Assembly: GCA_902635985.1 (NCBI GenBank)
Contig: CACPPZ010000007.1
Coordinates: 1-52,948, forward strand
Source: Paracoccaceae bacterium
GTDB taxonomy: Bacteria > Pseudomonadota > Alphaproteobacteria > Rhodobacterales > Rhodobacteraceae
Direction of reading: 5' to 3'
Length of the DNA: 52,948 nt
Made by a program: the position numbers and the translations under genes. Each line of letters starts with the position of its first letter. Positions within the stretch are counted from its first letter, which is position 1. Below are positions 34,866 through 44,950 of this stretch, piece by piece. The notes beneath the pieces are model-generated. The model did not search any database. It was given only the letters and a program-made list of their open reading frames with translations, and was not told the origin of the DNA.

Positions 34866-37025
34866 TTAGTTAAAAATTTCAGCAAAAGAATTTCGAAAAG
34901 TATTGAATAACTTTTCCTTGTCAGAATAAAATTCTCCAAACTTTATTTTATCACCACCAAGTGTGCCGATCTTTCTAATAACCACGCCTGCCTCGTGAGC
35001 ATTAACAAAGAGTGCCTCAGCTTGGTCAAAGTTAGATGCAATAACATATCGAGCTTGGTCTTCTCCAAAAAGAATAGCTGTGTCGGAGATATCGATTTCC
35101 ATTCCGATATTTCCCATTTCAGCCAATTCAAACGCTGCTAATGCGATACCGCCGTCCGATAAATCGGTACAAGCATTTATTAATTCTCGATTGTTTAGAA
35201 TGAAGTATCCATTCTGTTTTTCGGCTATTAAGTCTACGTTGGGTGGTTCACCATCTTGAAGATTAAACATTTCGTTAAAAATAGCAGACTGCCCTAAATG
35301 TCCAGAAGTCTCACCTACAATGAGTAATAAATCTCCATTGTTAATTGAGTTTAATATTGGTTCTTCGCCTTCGCTTGAAAGTCCCAAAGCGCCAATTGTT
35401 GGAGTTGGTAGTATTGGTTCGCCATCTGTCTCATTATATAAACTCACATTGCCCGAGACTATCGGCATTTCTAACTTTTCAGCCGCTTCTGCTATACCTT
35501 TTATGGCAAGAACAAGTTGCCCCATAATTTCAGGTTTTTCTGGGTTACCAAAATTTAAATTATCGGTAGAAGCAATAGGTTTTGCTCCAACAGCACAAAG
35601 ATTTCGAAATGCTTCCGCTACAGCTTGTTTGCCGCCTGTAAATGGATCAGCTTTTACGTAGCGTGGAGTTACGTCAGCTGTAAATGCCAACTTTTTATTG
35701 GTTCCATGCACCCTAACTAAGCCTGCTCCAGACCCAGGGGTTATTATTGTATCAGCCATAACCTGGCTATCATATTGTTGAAAAACCCATTGCTTTGAGC
35801 AGTAATTGGGCGAATTTATGAGAGATTGTAGCCCCTCAATCGGATTGAACTTTTGCGTTTCTGGCAAAGGATTAGCTTTTGCTGTGGCTTTCCAAGGACG
35901 ATCGTATTCTGGTGAATTACCGGATAAGGCTTTTAAGGGTACTCGCGCCTTTATTTCTCCATTGTGTTGAATAATGAAAAGATCTTCACTTATAGTCTCT
36001 CCAACAACAGCAAAGTCTAAATCCCATTTCTCAAAAATAGCCCTGCACTGATCTTCTTTTTCTGGTTTTAGAACCATCAGCATTCGTTCTTGGGACTCTG
36101 AAAGCATCATCTCGTATGCACTCATATTTTCCTCGCGGGTTGGCACCAAATCTAGATTAAGTTTAATACCCAGATTTCCTTTATCACCCATTTCTACTGC
36201 AGAACATGTGAGGCCTGCCGCGCCCATATCTTGAATTGAGATAACAGCATTTGTCTTCATTAATTCCAAGCAAGCTTCTAGAAGCCTCTTTTCGGTGAAA
36301 GGATCACCTACTTGTACCGTTGGTCTTTTTTCTTCGATTGTATCGTCAAATTCAGCTGATGCCATTGTCGCTCCACCAACACCATCTCTGCCTGTTTTAG
36401 CTCCAAGATAAACGACCGGCATTCCAATACCTGATGCAGCTGAATAAAAAATCATGTCATGATCTACTAAGCCAGCAGCAAAAGCGTTTACTAAGCAATT
36501 CCCATTATATGATTTGTCAAACCGAATTTCACCTCCGACGGTAGGAACCCCAAAGGAGTTTCCGTAACTCCCAATACCTTCTACAACACCGTGAACTAGT
36601 TCCTTTGTTCTAGAATGAGATAATTCGCCAAATGATAGTGCATTCATGGCTGCTATGGGTCTCGCGCCCATTGTAAAGACGTCTCTAAGTATACCTCCCA
36701 CACCGGTTGCTGCACCCTGATGTGGTTCAATATAGCTTGGGTGGTTATGGCTTTCCATTTTGAAAACAACAGCTTGGTTGTCTCCAATGTCCACTATTCC
36801 AGCATTCTCACCAGGTCCACATATTACATTTTTACCATTTGTTGGAAGTAATCGCAGCCATTTCTTTGACGATTTGTAGGAACAGTGCTCATTCCACATT
36901 GCAGAAAAGATACCTAGCTCTGTAAAAGTCGGTTTTCGATCTATAATTTTTAGCAACAAATCATATTCGCTATTGTTTAGGCCATGACTTTTAATAAGTT
37001 CCGGTGTAATTTCAGGCTCGAGCAT
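34866..37025 (-). CDS. purL: Phosphoribosylformylglycinamidine synthase, small-type PurL subunit
   Basis: Fourth step of purine synthesis: ATP-dependent amination of FGAR to FGAM, with PurQ supplying ammonia and PurS bridging. I start at the ATG at 37025 ([16 protein letters not shown]), preceded by AAGGA, giving 719 residues; this is the ~720-residue Bacillus-type PurL, not the ~1300-residue E. coli form, so purQ and purS must be encoded elsewhere. Motifs: [15 protein letters not shown] (~42-56), KMESHNHPS (~87-95) for substrate, [32 protein letters not shown], and [10 protein letters not shown] near the C-terminus. bolA and grxD follow on the same strand. Confidence 0.97.
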   Translation of the reverse strand: MLEPEITPELIKSHGLNNSEYDLLLKIIDRKPTFTELGIFSAMWNEHCSYKSSKKWLRLLPTNGKNVICGPGENAGIVDIGDNQAVVFKMESHNHPSYIEPHQGAATGVGGILRDVFTMGARPIAAMNALSFGELSHSRTKELVHGVVEGIGSYGNSFGVPTVGGEIRFDKSYNGNCLVNAFAAGLVDHDMIFYSAASGIGMPVVYLGAKTGRDGVGGATMASAEFDDTIEEKRPTVQVGDPFTEKRLLEACLELMKTNAVISIQDMGAAGLTCSAVEMGDKGNLGIKLNLDLVPTREENMSAYEMMLSESQERMLMVLKPEKEDQCRAIFEKWDLDFAVVGETISEDLFIIQHNGEIKARVPLKALSGNSPEYDRPWKATAKANPLPETQKFNPIEGLQSLINSPNYCSKQWVFQQYDSQVMADTIITPGSGAGLVRVHGTNKKLAFTADVTPRYVKADPFTGGKQAVAEAFRNLCAVGAKPIASTDNLNFGNPEKPEIMGQLVLAIKGIAEAAEKLEMPIVSGNVSLYNETDGEPILPTPTIGALGLSSEGEEPILNSINNGDLLLIVGETSGHLGQSAIFNEMFNLQDGEPPNVDLIAEKQNGYFILNNRELINACTDLSDGGIALAAFELAEMGNIGMEIDISDTAILFGEDQARYVIASNFDQAEALFVNAHEAGVVIRKIGTLGGDKIKFGEFYSDKEKLFNTFRNSFAEIFN

Positions 37026-37265
37026 ATTATTCCTTGAATTGTTAATGTTTCTAGTAATGGATTGGTATAGCGAGAGCAATGGAAAGGTTTTAGCATTACG
37101 AACAATAAGTCAGCGGGTCTAAATAGAATTGTACTTTAAGCAAATGTTTTTGTAGCTACAGAAAATGGTTTACATCATTAAGATAATTGTTCGATTATAG
37201 CAGCTGGTACCAAACTGATTAATCCTTAGTGTGGCTCCGAAATACTGATAATATAGAGGCTTCTA

Positions 37266-38009
37266 ATGCATAAAGTTTCTCATGAGCTTGGATTACCGAT
37301 TGGCTTTAGATCTAAACTTGGTTTGATTGTGCTGCAATCAGATGAAACCATTGAATACGAATTTTGGGAGCTAATATCGGGGCTTAATTTAGCTCTTCAT
37401 GTGAGCCGCATTTCTAGCGAAGTCAACGTATCTGAAGATGGCTTAATGGCAATGAAGAAAGAATTGACAAAAGCAGCCAGTTTGTTCCCTGAAAAATTAA
37501 GATTTGGTGCTGTTGGGTATGCTTGCACTAGTGCTTCAAGTGTGATTGGCTCTGATATTGTTTCAAAAATGATTAAAAAAGGCTGTAACGTGGCACAGGT
37601 CTGCAACCCAATGTCTTCATTGATAGAGGCTTGTAAATATAAGAAAATAAATGATCTTTTATTTCTAACGCCTTATGTATCTGATGTGTCTAAGATTTTA
37701 ATTAAGGAGGTTCACTCTCATGGAATTAATACAAGCGTAACAGGGACTTTTAATGAAGAGAACGAACAAAATGTGGCTAGAATAAAACCAGTCTCAATAG
37801 TTCAGGCCGTTAGGGAGCTATATTCTGGGCAGCCTGCAATATTTATTTCATGTACTAACCTTCAAACACTTAGTATTATTGAGGAAATTGAAAAAAAGTT
37901 TGATTGTATTTGCTTTTCATCAAATCAAGTTTTGATTTGGAATATGTTACGCTTAGCCAAAGTTGAGCACAGTTTAACGGGTTTTGGAAAACTTTTTAGT
38001 GATATCTAA
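37266..38009 (+). CDS. Maleate isomerase / Asp-Glu racemase superfamily protein
   Basis: A 247-residue protein of the superfamily that includes maleate cis-trans isomerase and arylmalonate decarboxylase, which uses one or two active-site cysteines and no cofactor. Candidate nucleophiles are Cys87 in GYACTSASSVIG and Cys196 in FISCTNLQTL, at the expected symmetric positions. Other family-like segments are FRSKLGLIVLQS at the N-terminus and LLFLTPYVSDVSK (~131-143). It is a single gene facing a LysR regulator tail to tail; no nicotinate or aromatic pathway genes are nearby, so the substrate is unknown. Confidence 0.82.
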   Translation: MHKVSHELGLPIGFRSKLGLIVLQSDETIEYEFWELISGLNLALHVSRISSEVNVSEDGLMAMKKELTKAASLFPEKLRFGAVGYACTSASSVIGSDIVSKMIKKGCNVAQVCNPMSSLIEACKYKKINDLLFLTPYVSDVSKILIKEVHSHGINTSVTGTFNEENEQNVARIKPVSIVQAVRELYSGQPAIFISCTNLQTLSIIEEIEKKFDCICFSSNQVLIWNMLRLAKVEHSLTGFGKLFSDI

Positions 38010-38113
38010 AAGTAAAGGTTGCTATCATCTGAAAAAATTTAAATTTTACAGGTCGAAAAATACCCAAATATAAAACAGTAAATGTAATATTAATTGGGAT
38101 ATTTATGTATATT

Positions 38114-39037
38114 TTAATTTGCTCTTAAATTAGCTGTGTCTTGCTCAAGTTTTATTTTTTTTCGGTGTTCTATTATTTCGTCTTGGACAAAGTCACGAAA
38201 TGTTTCTATTTTTTTTGAATGGCGGAGTTCTTCTGGATAAGCGAGATAGACAGGCACTTCAACAGATTCGATGTCTTGCAATACCCTCTGAACTCCATCA
38301 AAATCCTGGGTGACATAATCTGGTAAAACGCCAATTCCCAGGTCATGAATTACTGCCTGTAATACTCCAAAGTAATTATTAACCGTTAACATAGATGGGA
38401 GATCATATTTTATTAATTTTTGGACGAGTTCCAGTCCCGCACCTACCTGCGCAGACTTTGGGTTTTGGCAGATGAGCCTGTGCTTTTTCATATCCTCAAG
38501 TGTGTGAGGCTCACCATTTTGCGATAAGTAGCGCGGCGAAGCATACAGCCGCATCCTGACAGTCATAAGTCTTTTTCTGATTAAATCGGCTTGGCTGGGT
38601 TCTTTCATTCGAATTGCTACATCCGCTTCACGCATTGGTAAATCTAGTACTCGTTCCTCAAGCATTAGATCAATCTTAAGTTGCGGATAATCATCGTAGA
38701 GCTTTGGTAGTCGGGGAGCCAACCATAATGAACCGAAACCTATTGTCGTAGTGACTCTCAATTCTCCATATATTTCTTCCTCACTATCTTTAATTCTTGC
38801 AGATGCAGCCTCTATTCTTTTGGACATTGATATTGTTGCATCAAATAACAACTCGCCCTGTTCAGTTAAAATTAATCCTCGGGCATGTCTGTGAAATAAA
38901 ATAGTGTTTAAGCTTTCTTCAAGTGATCTAATTTGACGGCTCACTGCAGATTGAGATAAATGCAGTGTGTCTCCAGCATGAGTTAAGCTACCCGCACCTG
39001 CCACTGCATGAAAAATTCTTAGTTTGTCCCAGTCCAT
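38114..39037 (-). CDS. LysR-family transcriptional regulator
   Basis: A 307-residue regulator with the N-terminal winged helix (DKLRIFHAVAGAGSLTHAGD, with the recognition helix LSQSAVSRQIRSLEE, ~27-41) and a C-terminal type-2 periplasmic-binding fold for the inducer (~90-290; for example TTIGFGSLWLAPRLPKL and EADVAIRM). LysR proteins often act on a divergent neighbour: here the divergent gene is the acyltransferase at 39198, across a 160-bp gap, while the maleate-isomerase-like gene is convergent. Effector and targets are unknown. I recall a similar LysR gene next to trxB in Rhodobacterales; trxB is not seen here. Confidence 0.92.
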   Translation of the reverse strand: MDWDKLRIFHAVAGAGSLTHAGDTLHLSQSAVSRQIRSLEESLNTILFHRHARGLILTEQGELLFDATISMSKRIEAASARIKDSEEEIYGELRVTTTIGFGSLWLAPRLPKLYDDYPQLKIDLMLEERVLDLPMREADVAIRMKEPSQADLIRKRLMTVRMRLYASPRYLSQNGEPHTLEDMKKHRLICQNPKSAQVGAGLELVQKLIKYDLPSMLTVNNYFGVLQAVIHDLGIGVLPDYVTQDFDGVQRVLQDIESVEVPVYLAYPEELRHSKKIETFRDFVQDEIIEHRKKIKLEQDTANLRAN

Positions 39038-39197
39038 GACTATCTCTATAATTTTAGATTATCGTTAAACTAATTCATTAAAATTTCAATTAATTAAGTA
39101 TTTGATGTATAAAAATTCTTATTGTTTTCGATACTACTGGATAATTTTCATTTATTAATATAGTGGCCTTAGCGAACAACAATATTTTTGGTTTTTT

Positions 39198-40073
39198 ATG
39201 TATGAAAAAGTAAGTCATGACGTAAGTTATGCGCACTCCGCAAAGAGCAGACTTGGTAGCACCTTTATAAGGCTTTTAGAGAATGCTTCTGGTAGATCAG
39301 CACTTTTAAGCCGTTCGCCAAATTTGAAAACAAACATGCACTGTATACAAAATTTTTGGGACTCAATAATGGAAGGTTATGGGGTTACTATAGATATAAT
39401 GCAAGGTGAATTGGGGGATATCCCTGTTGACCAGCCGTTGATAGTCGTGGCCAACCACCCGTATGGGATTTTAGATGGTTTGGTGATGGGGTCTATACTG
39501 GCACAAAGTGGAGCAAACTTTAAAATTATTGCAAACGATATTTTTAACAAAGCACAGGAAATAAAAGACAAAATCCTACCTATTTCATTCAAAAATAATC
39601 GTGATGCGGTATCATTAAATTTGAAAACCAGAAAAAATGCACTGAAGCATTTATCTCGTGGAGGCGCAATTGGCATTTTCCCTGGTGGAACTGTATCCAC
39701 TTCATCTAAATTATTTTCTCAACCAGCCGATCCAGCATGGAGATCATTTACAGCTAAAATGATATTTAAATCAAATGCTTTGGTTGTTCCTATTTTTTTT
39801 GATGGCAATACTAGCAGAATATTTCAATTAGCCAGTCATTTACATCCTACTCTACGAGCTGGTTTGTTGCTGCGTGAATTTAAGTTATGCTTAGACAAAC
39901 CTGTAAAGATAGTAATTGGCAAGCCTATTCCGCGATCTAGACTGAATCTTTTTAAAAATGACTCTAGAAAAATGATGGATTTTTTGAGACTTGAAACTTA
40001 CAAGCTATCACCAAATAAAAATCAAACTTTTGAGTATGGATATGAGTTCGAACATAAACATAGAAATATATAG
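39198..40073 (+). CDS. Lysophospholipid acyltransferase-like protein (PlsC superfamily)
   Basis: A 291-residue protein with the glycerolipid-acyltransferase core: VANHPYGILDGL (84-95) as the catalytic block, and IGIFPGGTVSTS (~155-167) as the substrate-binding FPGG block. The spacing is H-x5-D (His87, Asp93) rather than the common H-x4-D, as in the hemolysin-like/ornithine-lipid acyltransferase group (NHPxGxLDG), so an acyl transfer to a lyso-lipid or amino-lipid is likely but not specified. The start ATG at 39198 lacks a visible ribosome-binding site. murI begins 9 bp after its stop, so they probably share a transcript. Confidence 0.85.
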   Translation: MYEKVSHDVSYAHSAKSRLGSTFIRLLENASGRSALLSRSPNLKTNMHCIQNFWDSIMEGYGVTIDIMQGELGDIPVDQPLIVVANHPYGILDGLVMGSILAQSGANFKIIANDIFNKAQEIKDKILPISFKNNRDAVSLNLKTRKNALKHLSRGGAIGIFPGGTVSTSSKLFSQPADPAWRSFTAKMIFKSNALVVPIFFDGNTSRIFQLASHLHPTLRAGLLLREFKLCLDKPVKIVIGKPIPRSRLNLFKNDSRKMMDFLRLETYKLSPNKNQTFEYGYEFEHKHRNI

Positions 40074-40082
40074 GTGTTATAA

Positions 40083-40895
40083 ATGCCCGTAGGAATCTTT
40101 GACTCGGGACTTGGAGGTTTGACTGTCCTCGATACTGTATCGCAAAAAATGCCCACCCAGTCTTTAATCTATTTTGGTGATAACGCTAATGCACCCTATG
40201 GAGTAAGAGAGCCCGCTGATATTTATAAATTGACCACTATTGGTTTGGAAAAGTTATGGGATGAAGGCTGTGATTTAGTCATTTTGGCTTGCAATACTGC
40301 GTCGGCGGCTGCATTAAGATCAATACAAGAAAATTTCCTACCGGAAGGTAAACGCTGTTTAGGCGTTTTTGTGCCATTAATTGAAGCTCTAACGGAACGC
40401 CACTGGGGGGATAACTCGGCGCCAAAGGAGGTTTCTATTAAAAAGGTTGCGCTTTTTGCTACTCCGGCTACCGTTTCAAGTAGAGCTTTTCAACGTGAAC
40501 TAGCATTTCGCGCTATTGGGGTTGACGTTGAAGCACAGGCATGTGGAGGAGTTGTAGATGCAATTGAAGAGGGAGATTTCTTGCTGGCAGAAAGTTTAGT
40601 ACGTAGTCATGTTGCAGCCCTAATAAGAAAAATGCCGTCTCCCGAGGCTGCAGTTCTTGGGTGCACGCATTACCCGATCTTGGAGACGATTTTTAAGGAA
40701 ACTTTAGGTCCCAGTGTGAAGGTCGTCTCTCAGGCAGCCTTGGTAGCAGAAAGTTTAATGGATTACTTGGATAGGCACCCAAATATGAGAGGAACTGGAA
40801 TAGTTTCCAAATTTTTAACGACAGGAGACCCCAGAAAAGTTTCTGACCGTGCAACACAGTTTTTAAAACGTAAGATTGACTTTGAACACTGTTAA
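40083..40895 (+). CDS. murI: Glutamate racemase
   Basis: Makes D-glutamate for peptidoglycan by cofactor-independent two-cysteine acid/base catalysis. The 270-residue protein has [14 protein letters not shown] (3-16, catalytic Asp7), LACNTAS (Cys70), and LGCTHYPIL (Cys193), with [11 protein letters not shown] (30-40) for substrate. The length is typical (~265-285). It is in a plus-strand series with the upstream acyltransferase and downstream argC (30-bp gap). It is unrelated in function to the other racemase-superfamily member at 37266. Confidence 0.96.
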   Translation: MPVGIFDSGLGGLTVLDTVSQKMPTQSLIYFGDNANAPYGVREPADIYKLTTIGLEKLWDEGCDLVILACNTASAAALRSIQENFLPEGKRCLGVFVPLIEALTERHWGDNSAPKEVSIKKVALFATPATVSSRAFQRELAFRAIGVDVEAQACGGVVDAIEEGDFLLAESLVRSHVAALIRKMPSPEAAVLGCTHYPILETIFKETLGPSVKVVSQAALVAESLMDYLDRHPNMRGTGIVSKFLTTGDPRKVSDRATQFLKRKIDFEHC

Positions 40896-40925
40896 ATCTT
40901 AAGTTTTGTCAAAAAGAGAATACTT

Positions 40926-41954
40926 ATGACGCATAGAATTGGAATAATTGGAGCATCCGGTTATACAGGCGCTGAGCTTATAAGGCTTATCGAAACGCAT
41001 CCAAAAATGGAAGTTATGGCGTTGGTAGGAAACACGAAAGCTGGATCCTCTATGTCTGATATATTTTCGCATCTATCTCATATTAAACTTCCTAATTTAA
41101 CAAATTTTGAAGAAACAAATTTCGAAGAAATTGATTTATGTTTTTGTGCTTTACCTCATAAAACTAGTCAGGAAGTCATTGGCCAACTTCCAAAAAATCT
41201 TAAGATTGTTGATCTTAGCGCAGATTTCCGTCTGAGAAACGCTAATGATTATGAAAAATGGTACAAAGAAACCCATATTAAGACAGAACTTCAGAAAATG
41301 GCTATTTATGGTCTCACCGAATTTTATCGTGAGCAAATAAAAGGTGCAAAACTTATTGCAGGTACTGGTTGCAACGCAGCGTTGGGTCAGTACGTATTGA
41401 GACCACTTATTAGCTCGAGTGTAATAGATTTTGGCGATATAATTTTAGATATGAAGTGCGCAGTTTCAGGCGCAGGGCGCGCAATGCGAGAAGATTTGCT
41501 GCACTCAGAAGCGTCAGAGGGCGTTAAAGCTTATGCTGTGGGTGGGACCCATAGACATTTGGGGGAATTTGATCAGGAGCTGTCACTTTTAGCGAGACAG
41601 CCTATAAAAATTCAATTTACTCCTCATCTTATTCCTGCAAATCGAGGCGTACTTGCAACTGCCTATGTAACAGGAAATTCCGAAAAAATTTACAATTCAC
41701 TGTACAGTCGATACAAGGATGAGCCTTTCATCCACGTTCTACCTTTTGGGAAAATGCCGTCTACACAAGATGTAAGAGGCTCTAATTATTGTTACATCGG
41801 TGTGGTTGGTGATCGTAAACAAGATAAATCTATTATAATCGGGGCACTGGATAATTTAACCAAAGGTAGCAGTGGTCAGGCTATACAGAATGCTAATTTG
41901 ATGTTGAATGAAAAAGAGACCTTAGGGCTGCAAATGGCTCCAGTTTTCCCGTAG
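40926..41954 (+). CDS. argC: N-acetyl-gamma-glutamyl-phosphate reductase
   Basis: NADPH-dependent third step of arginine synthesis. The 342-residue protein has the Rossmann motif [17 protein letters not shown] (6-22), [11 protein letters not shown] (~73-83), VDLSADFRL (~95-103), the catalytic cysteine in [12 protein letters not shown] (C149), and the conserved [13 protein letters not shown] (~205-217). The sequence around the cysteine (GTGCNA) differs from the E. coli-type PGCYPT; I recall this form in alphaproteobacteria. The cytochrome-c maturation genes follow after 11 bp. Confidence 0.95.
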   Translation: MTHRIGIIGASGYTGAELIRLIETHPKMEVMALVGNTKAGSSMSDIFSHLSHIKLPNLTNFEETNFEEIDLCFCALPHKTSQEVIGQLPKNLKIVDLSADFRLRNANDYEKWYKETHIKTELQKMAIYGLTEFYREQIKGAKLIAGTGCNAALGQYVLRPLISSSVIDFGDIILDMKCAVSGAGRAMREDLLHSEASEGVKAYAVGGTHRHLGEFDQELSLLARQPIKIQFTPHLIPANRGVLATAYVTGNSEKIYNSLYSRYKDEPFIHVLPFGKMPSTQDVRGSNYCYIGVVGDRKQDKSIIIGALDNLTKGSSGQAIQNANLMLNEKETLGLQMAPVFP

Positions 41955-41965
41955 GTATTCACACA

Positions 41966-42409
41966 ATGAAGAATTTGAAAAAAAAGCGCAGAATTCAGAT
42001 CATTAGCATTGCGTTCGTTGCATTAGCTGTTGCTACTACTTTAATTGGGTTTGCAATGAGAGATGGCATAAACTTTTTTAAGAGCCCGACTCAAGTCGTC
42101 GAAAATACTCCTAATCCTAACGAAGTATTTAGGATAGGTGGGCTAGTAGAGGAGGGCAGTTTACTTCGTGGTGTTGGCGAAACCATTGCATTCAATGTTA
42201 CAGATGGTAATGAAAGTGTTTCTGTGAAATTTACTGGAATTCTGCCCGATCTATTTGAGGAAAAACAGGGGATGGTTGCAACAGGTAAATTTTCTGATGG
42301 TGTATTTTACGCCTCTGAAATTTTAGCCAAGCATGACGAGAGCTACATGCCTAAGGAAGTAATTGACGCACTTAAAGAGCAAGGGGTTTATCAGGAACCA
42401 AATAAATGA
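41966..42409 (+). CDS. ccmE: Cytochrome c-type biogenesis protein CcmE (haem chaperone)
   Basis: Binds haem covalently in the periplasm and hands it to CcmF/CcmH for attachment to apocytochrome c. The 147-residue protein has an N-terminal basic stretch and membrane anchor (~11-30), an OB-fold periplasmic domain (~50-120), and the haem-binding LAKHDESYMP with His123 and Tyr127. It lies between argC and ccmF. The gap to ccmF is 59 bp. ccmA-D and ccmG are not in the window. Confidence 0.97.
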   Translation: MKNLKKKRRIQIISIAFVALAVATTLIGFAMRDGINFFKSPTQVVENTPNPNEVFRIGGLVEEGSLLRGVGETIAFNVTDGNESVSVKFTGILPDLFEEKQGMVATGKFSDGVFYASEILAKHDESYMPKEVIDALKEQGVYQEPNK

Positions 42410-42468
42410 TTTAACGTAACAAGGTAGTTCTTAAGATTGTCTATCTTAGTGCGAGGCATTACATATTC

Positions 42469-44433
42469 ATGATTACTGAGTTAGGTCATTTTTGTTTAGT
42501 TTTAGCTATGTTAATTGCATTTTTGCAATCGCTTGTCCCGTTAGTGGGCACGCGCAGAAATAGCTATGGAATGATGAACTTTGGTAGTGTAGCGGCGAAC
42601 CTACAATTTGCTCTTCTATTAGTTGCGTTTGCTTCTCTTACTCACGCGTTTGTTACTTCAGATTTTTCTGTCCGTTTAGTTGCTTTAAACTCTCACTCAT
42701 TAAAACCGCTGCTCTACAAGATAAGTGGAGTTTGGGGTAATCACGAAGGTTCTATGCTTTTATGGGTTTTAATTTTAGCATTGTTCGGAGCAAGTGCTGT
42801 ATGGTTTGGAAGCAATCTGCCAATTCGATTGAAAGCTACAGTTCTTTCCGTTCAAGGTGCAGTTGGACTTGCATTTTTGATATTCATCGTTTTCACGTCC
42901 AACCCGTTTCTACGAATTTTTCCGATACCGTTCGACGGGCAGGACCTAAATCCTTTACTTCAAGATCCAGGGTTAGCTTTTCATCCTCCATTTTTATATT
43001 TAGGCTATGTTGGCTTGAGTATGTCATTCTCTTTTGCAGTCGCTGCTCTCATCGAAGGTAGAATAGATGCTGCATGGGGTAGATGGGTAAGACCCTGGAC
43101 GCTTGCAGCATGGTTGTTTTTGACAATAGGAATAGCACTTGGGAGCTGGTGGGCTTATTATGAATTAGGATGGGGCGGCTTCTGGTTCTGGGATCCGGTA
43201 GAAAATGCATCTTTTATTCCTTGGTTATGCGCAGCTGCACTTCTTCATTCCGCCATAGTTGTCGAAAAGCGCGAAAACTTAAAAAGTTGGACAATTCTTT
43301 TGGCAATTTTGGCATTCGGTTTTTCCCTTACGGGAACGTTTATAGTTCGATCTGGGTTGCTGACTTCAGTTCATGCATTCGCTAACGATCCAGAGCGTGG
43401 TTTTTTTATTCTATTGATTTTTTGTATTTTTGTAGGCGGAGCTTTAATCCTCTTTGCGCTGCGGTCAAATTCTCTGCAGGCAAAAGGTGTTTTCTCTGTT
43501 GTAAGTAGAGAAAGCTCTTTGGTCGCTAACAATATTTTATTGGTTGTCTCTGCTTTTGTTGTTTTTGTTGGAACCATTTGGCCTTACATTGCGGAGATAT
43601 TTTTTGATAGAAAATTAAGTGTCGGACCCCCATTTTTTAATATAGCTTTTACCCCTTTCATTGTCGCACTTGGTTTAATTTTGCCAATTGGAGCTATGGT
43701 TCCCTGGAAAAGAGGAAAGTTAAACAAAATAATAAAATCTCTGATGATACCAATTTGTTTTGCTATTTTACTTGGTTGCTTTGTCTGGGCTTTGCAGGCT
43801 CAGAAAACTATTCTTGGTCCTATGGGTTTATTTTTAGGAGTTTGGATCATTTTAGGAGCCTTGTATGATTTATATACTCGGACTGGTTCAAAACGAAACT
43901 TTATAAGACTATTTCGTTTACCACGTTCAGATTGGGGAAAAACTGTTGCTCATATCGGTTTTGGCACTACGATATTTGCTATCTCGGGGCTAGTGGCTTG
44001 GGAGTCGGAGGATATAAGGACGGCAAACGTGGGCGCAACTTGGTCTTTTTCCGGATATGATTTTACACTCGAGTCGGTTGAAAATTTATCAGGTCCAAAT
44101 TACTTTTCCGTACAAGCATCGATTAAAGTCGCCGAAGATGGAAAAACTGTAGCGACCTTATTTCCAGAAAAAAGAAATTACCCCGTTGCACAAATGCCAA
44201 CAACTGAAGCTGCGATAGATTACAAATTAACGAGAGATATTTATTTGGTTTTAGGAGACCGTCAGGTAGATGGTAAATGGACAATAAGGACGTACATAAA
44301 ACCCTTTGCAAATTGGATCTGGGCCGGATGTATAATAATGGCATTGGGTGCATTAATATCATTATCGGATAGACGGTATAGGGTAGCGGCAGGGGCAAAA
44401 TCTACTTCAAGAACCGAGATAGAAAAAGCATGA
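42469..44433 (+). CDS. ccmF: Cytochrome c haem lyase subunit CcmF
   Basis: Large inner-membrane protein that, with CcmH, ligates haem to the CXXCH of apocytochromes c. The 654-residue protein has about 14-15 membrane helices, the tryptophan-rich WWD-type segment GWGGFWFWDPVENASFIPWL (~233-252), WGNHEGSMLLW (~89-99), and conserved histidines flanking them (for example PGLAFHPPFLYLGYVG). The size matches CcmF (~650). Its stop overlaps the ccmH start as ATGA, indicating coupling. Confidence 0.97.
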   Translation: MITELGHFCLVLAMLIAFLQSLVPLVGTRRNSYGMMNFGSVAANLQFALLLVAFASLTHAFVTSDFSVRLVALNSHSLKPLLYKISGVWGNHEGSMLLWVLILALFGASAVWFGSNLPIRLKATVLSVQGAVGLAFLIFIVFTSNPFLRIFPIPFDGQDLNPLLQDPGLAFHPPFLYLGYVGLSMSFSFAVAALIEGRIDAAWGRWVRPWTLAAWLFLTIGIALGSWWAYYELGWGGFWFWDPVENASFIPWLCAAALLHSAIVVEKRENLKSWTILLAILAFGFSLTGTFIVRSGLLTSVHAFANDPERGFFILLIFCIFVGGALILFALRSNSLQAKGVFSVVSRESSLVANNILLVVSAFVVFVGTIWPYIAEIFFDRKLSVGPPFFNIAFTPFIVALGLILPIGAMVPWKRGKLNKIIKSLMIPICFAILLGCFVWALQAQKTILGPMGLFLGVWIILGALYDLYTRTGSKRNFIRLFRLPRSDWGKTVAHIGFGTTIFAISGLVAWESEDIRTANVGATWSFSGYDFTLESVENLSGPNYFSVQASIKVAEDGKTVATLFPEKRNYPVAQMPTTEAAIDYKLTRDIYLVLGDRQVDGKWTIRTYIKPFANWIWAGCIIMALGALISLSDRRYRVAAGAKSTSRTEIEKA

Positions 44434-44906
44434 CCATGGGTTTTCAAAAAGTAATTTTTATTTTTGCTATTGCTATCTCTTCTTCGGTTGTTGCTGTTGA
44501 ACCAGATGAAGTTCTTGATAATCCTTCATTAGAAGAGCGCGCGCGACAAATATCGAAGGACTTAAGGTGTTTGGTGTGTCAGAATGAAAGTATTGACGAA
44601 AGCGACGCTGCTCTAGCCCGGGATTTGAGAGTATTAGTTAGGGAAAGACTTCAGATAGGTGATAGTAACAAGGAAGTTGTACAATTTGTAGTTGATCGCT
44701 ACGGAGAGTTTGTATTACTTCGTCCACGAATTGATGGAGTTAACTATGTGTTATGGTGGTTTGGGCCGTTATTTTTAATTTTTTCAATCATAACAGCTGT
44801 AATCTATGTTAGAAAGCTAAGAAAAATATCAAATAGTTCAAATGACTTAAGTGCACCGCTTAATGATGAGGAACGTAAGAAATTAAATGAAATCATGGGT
44901 GATTAA
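44430..44906 (+). CDS. ccmH: Cytochrome c-type biogenesis protein CcmH/CcmL
   Basis: Thiol-redox partner of CcmF that keeps apocytochrome cysteines reduced. The 158-residue protein has a signal peptide (~1-23, FIFAIAISSSVVAVEP), the LRCLVCQNE motif with Cys47 and Cys50, a helical-bundle domain (~30-95), and a C-terminal membrane helix (~107-127, YVLWWFGPLFLIFSIITAVI). This is the short form; the TPR-containing CcmI part of E. coli CcmH is not fused and must be elsewhere. The ATG at 44430 overlaps ccmF; a second ATG two codons later is equally possible. Confidence 0.95.
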   Translation: MTMGFQKVIFIFAIAISSSVVAVEPDEVLDNPSLEERARQISKDLRCLVCQNESIDESDAALARDLRVLVRERLQIGDSNKEVVQFVVDRYGEFVLLRPRIDGVNYVLWWFGPLFLIFSIITAVIYVRKLRKISNSSNDLSAPLNDEERKKLNEIMGD

Positions 44907-44950
44907 GCTATGTGTCTTAACCAAAAAAATTAGGGACGTTTAAATAAATT

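Noticed and set aside
41364-41384. Non-standard catalytic region GTGCNA in ArgC
   Set aside because: The cysteine is at the right place (C149) and all other ArgC motifs are intact; I recall this variant from alphaproteobacteria, so it is not a defect.
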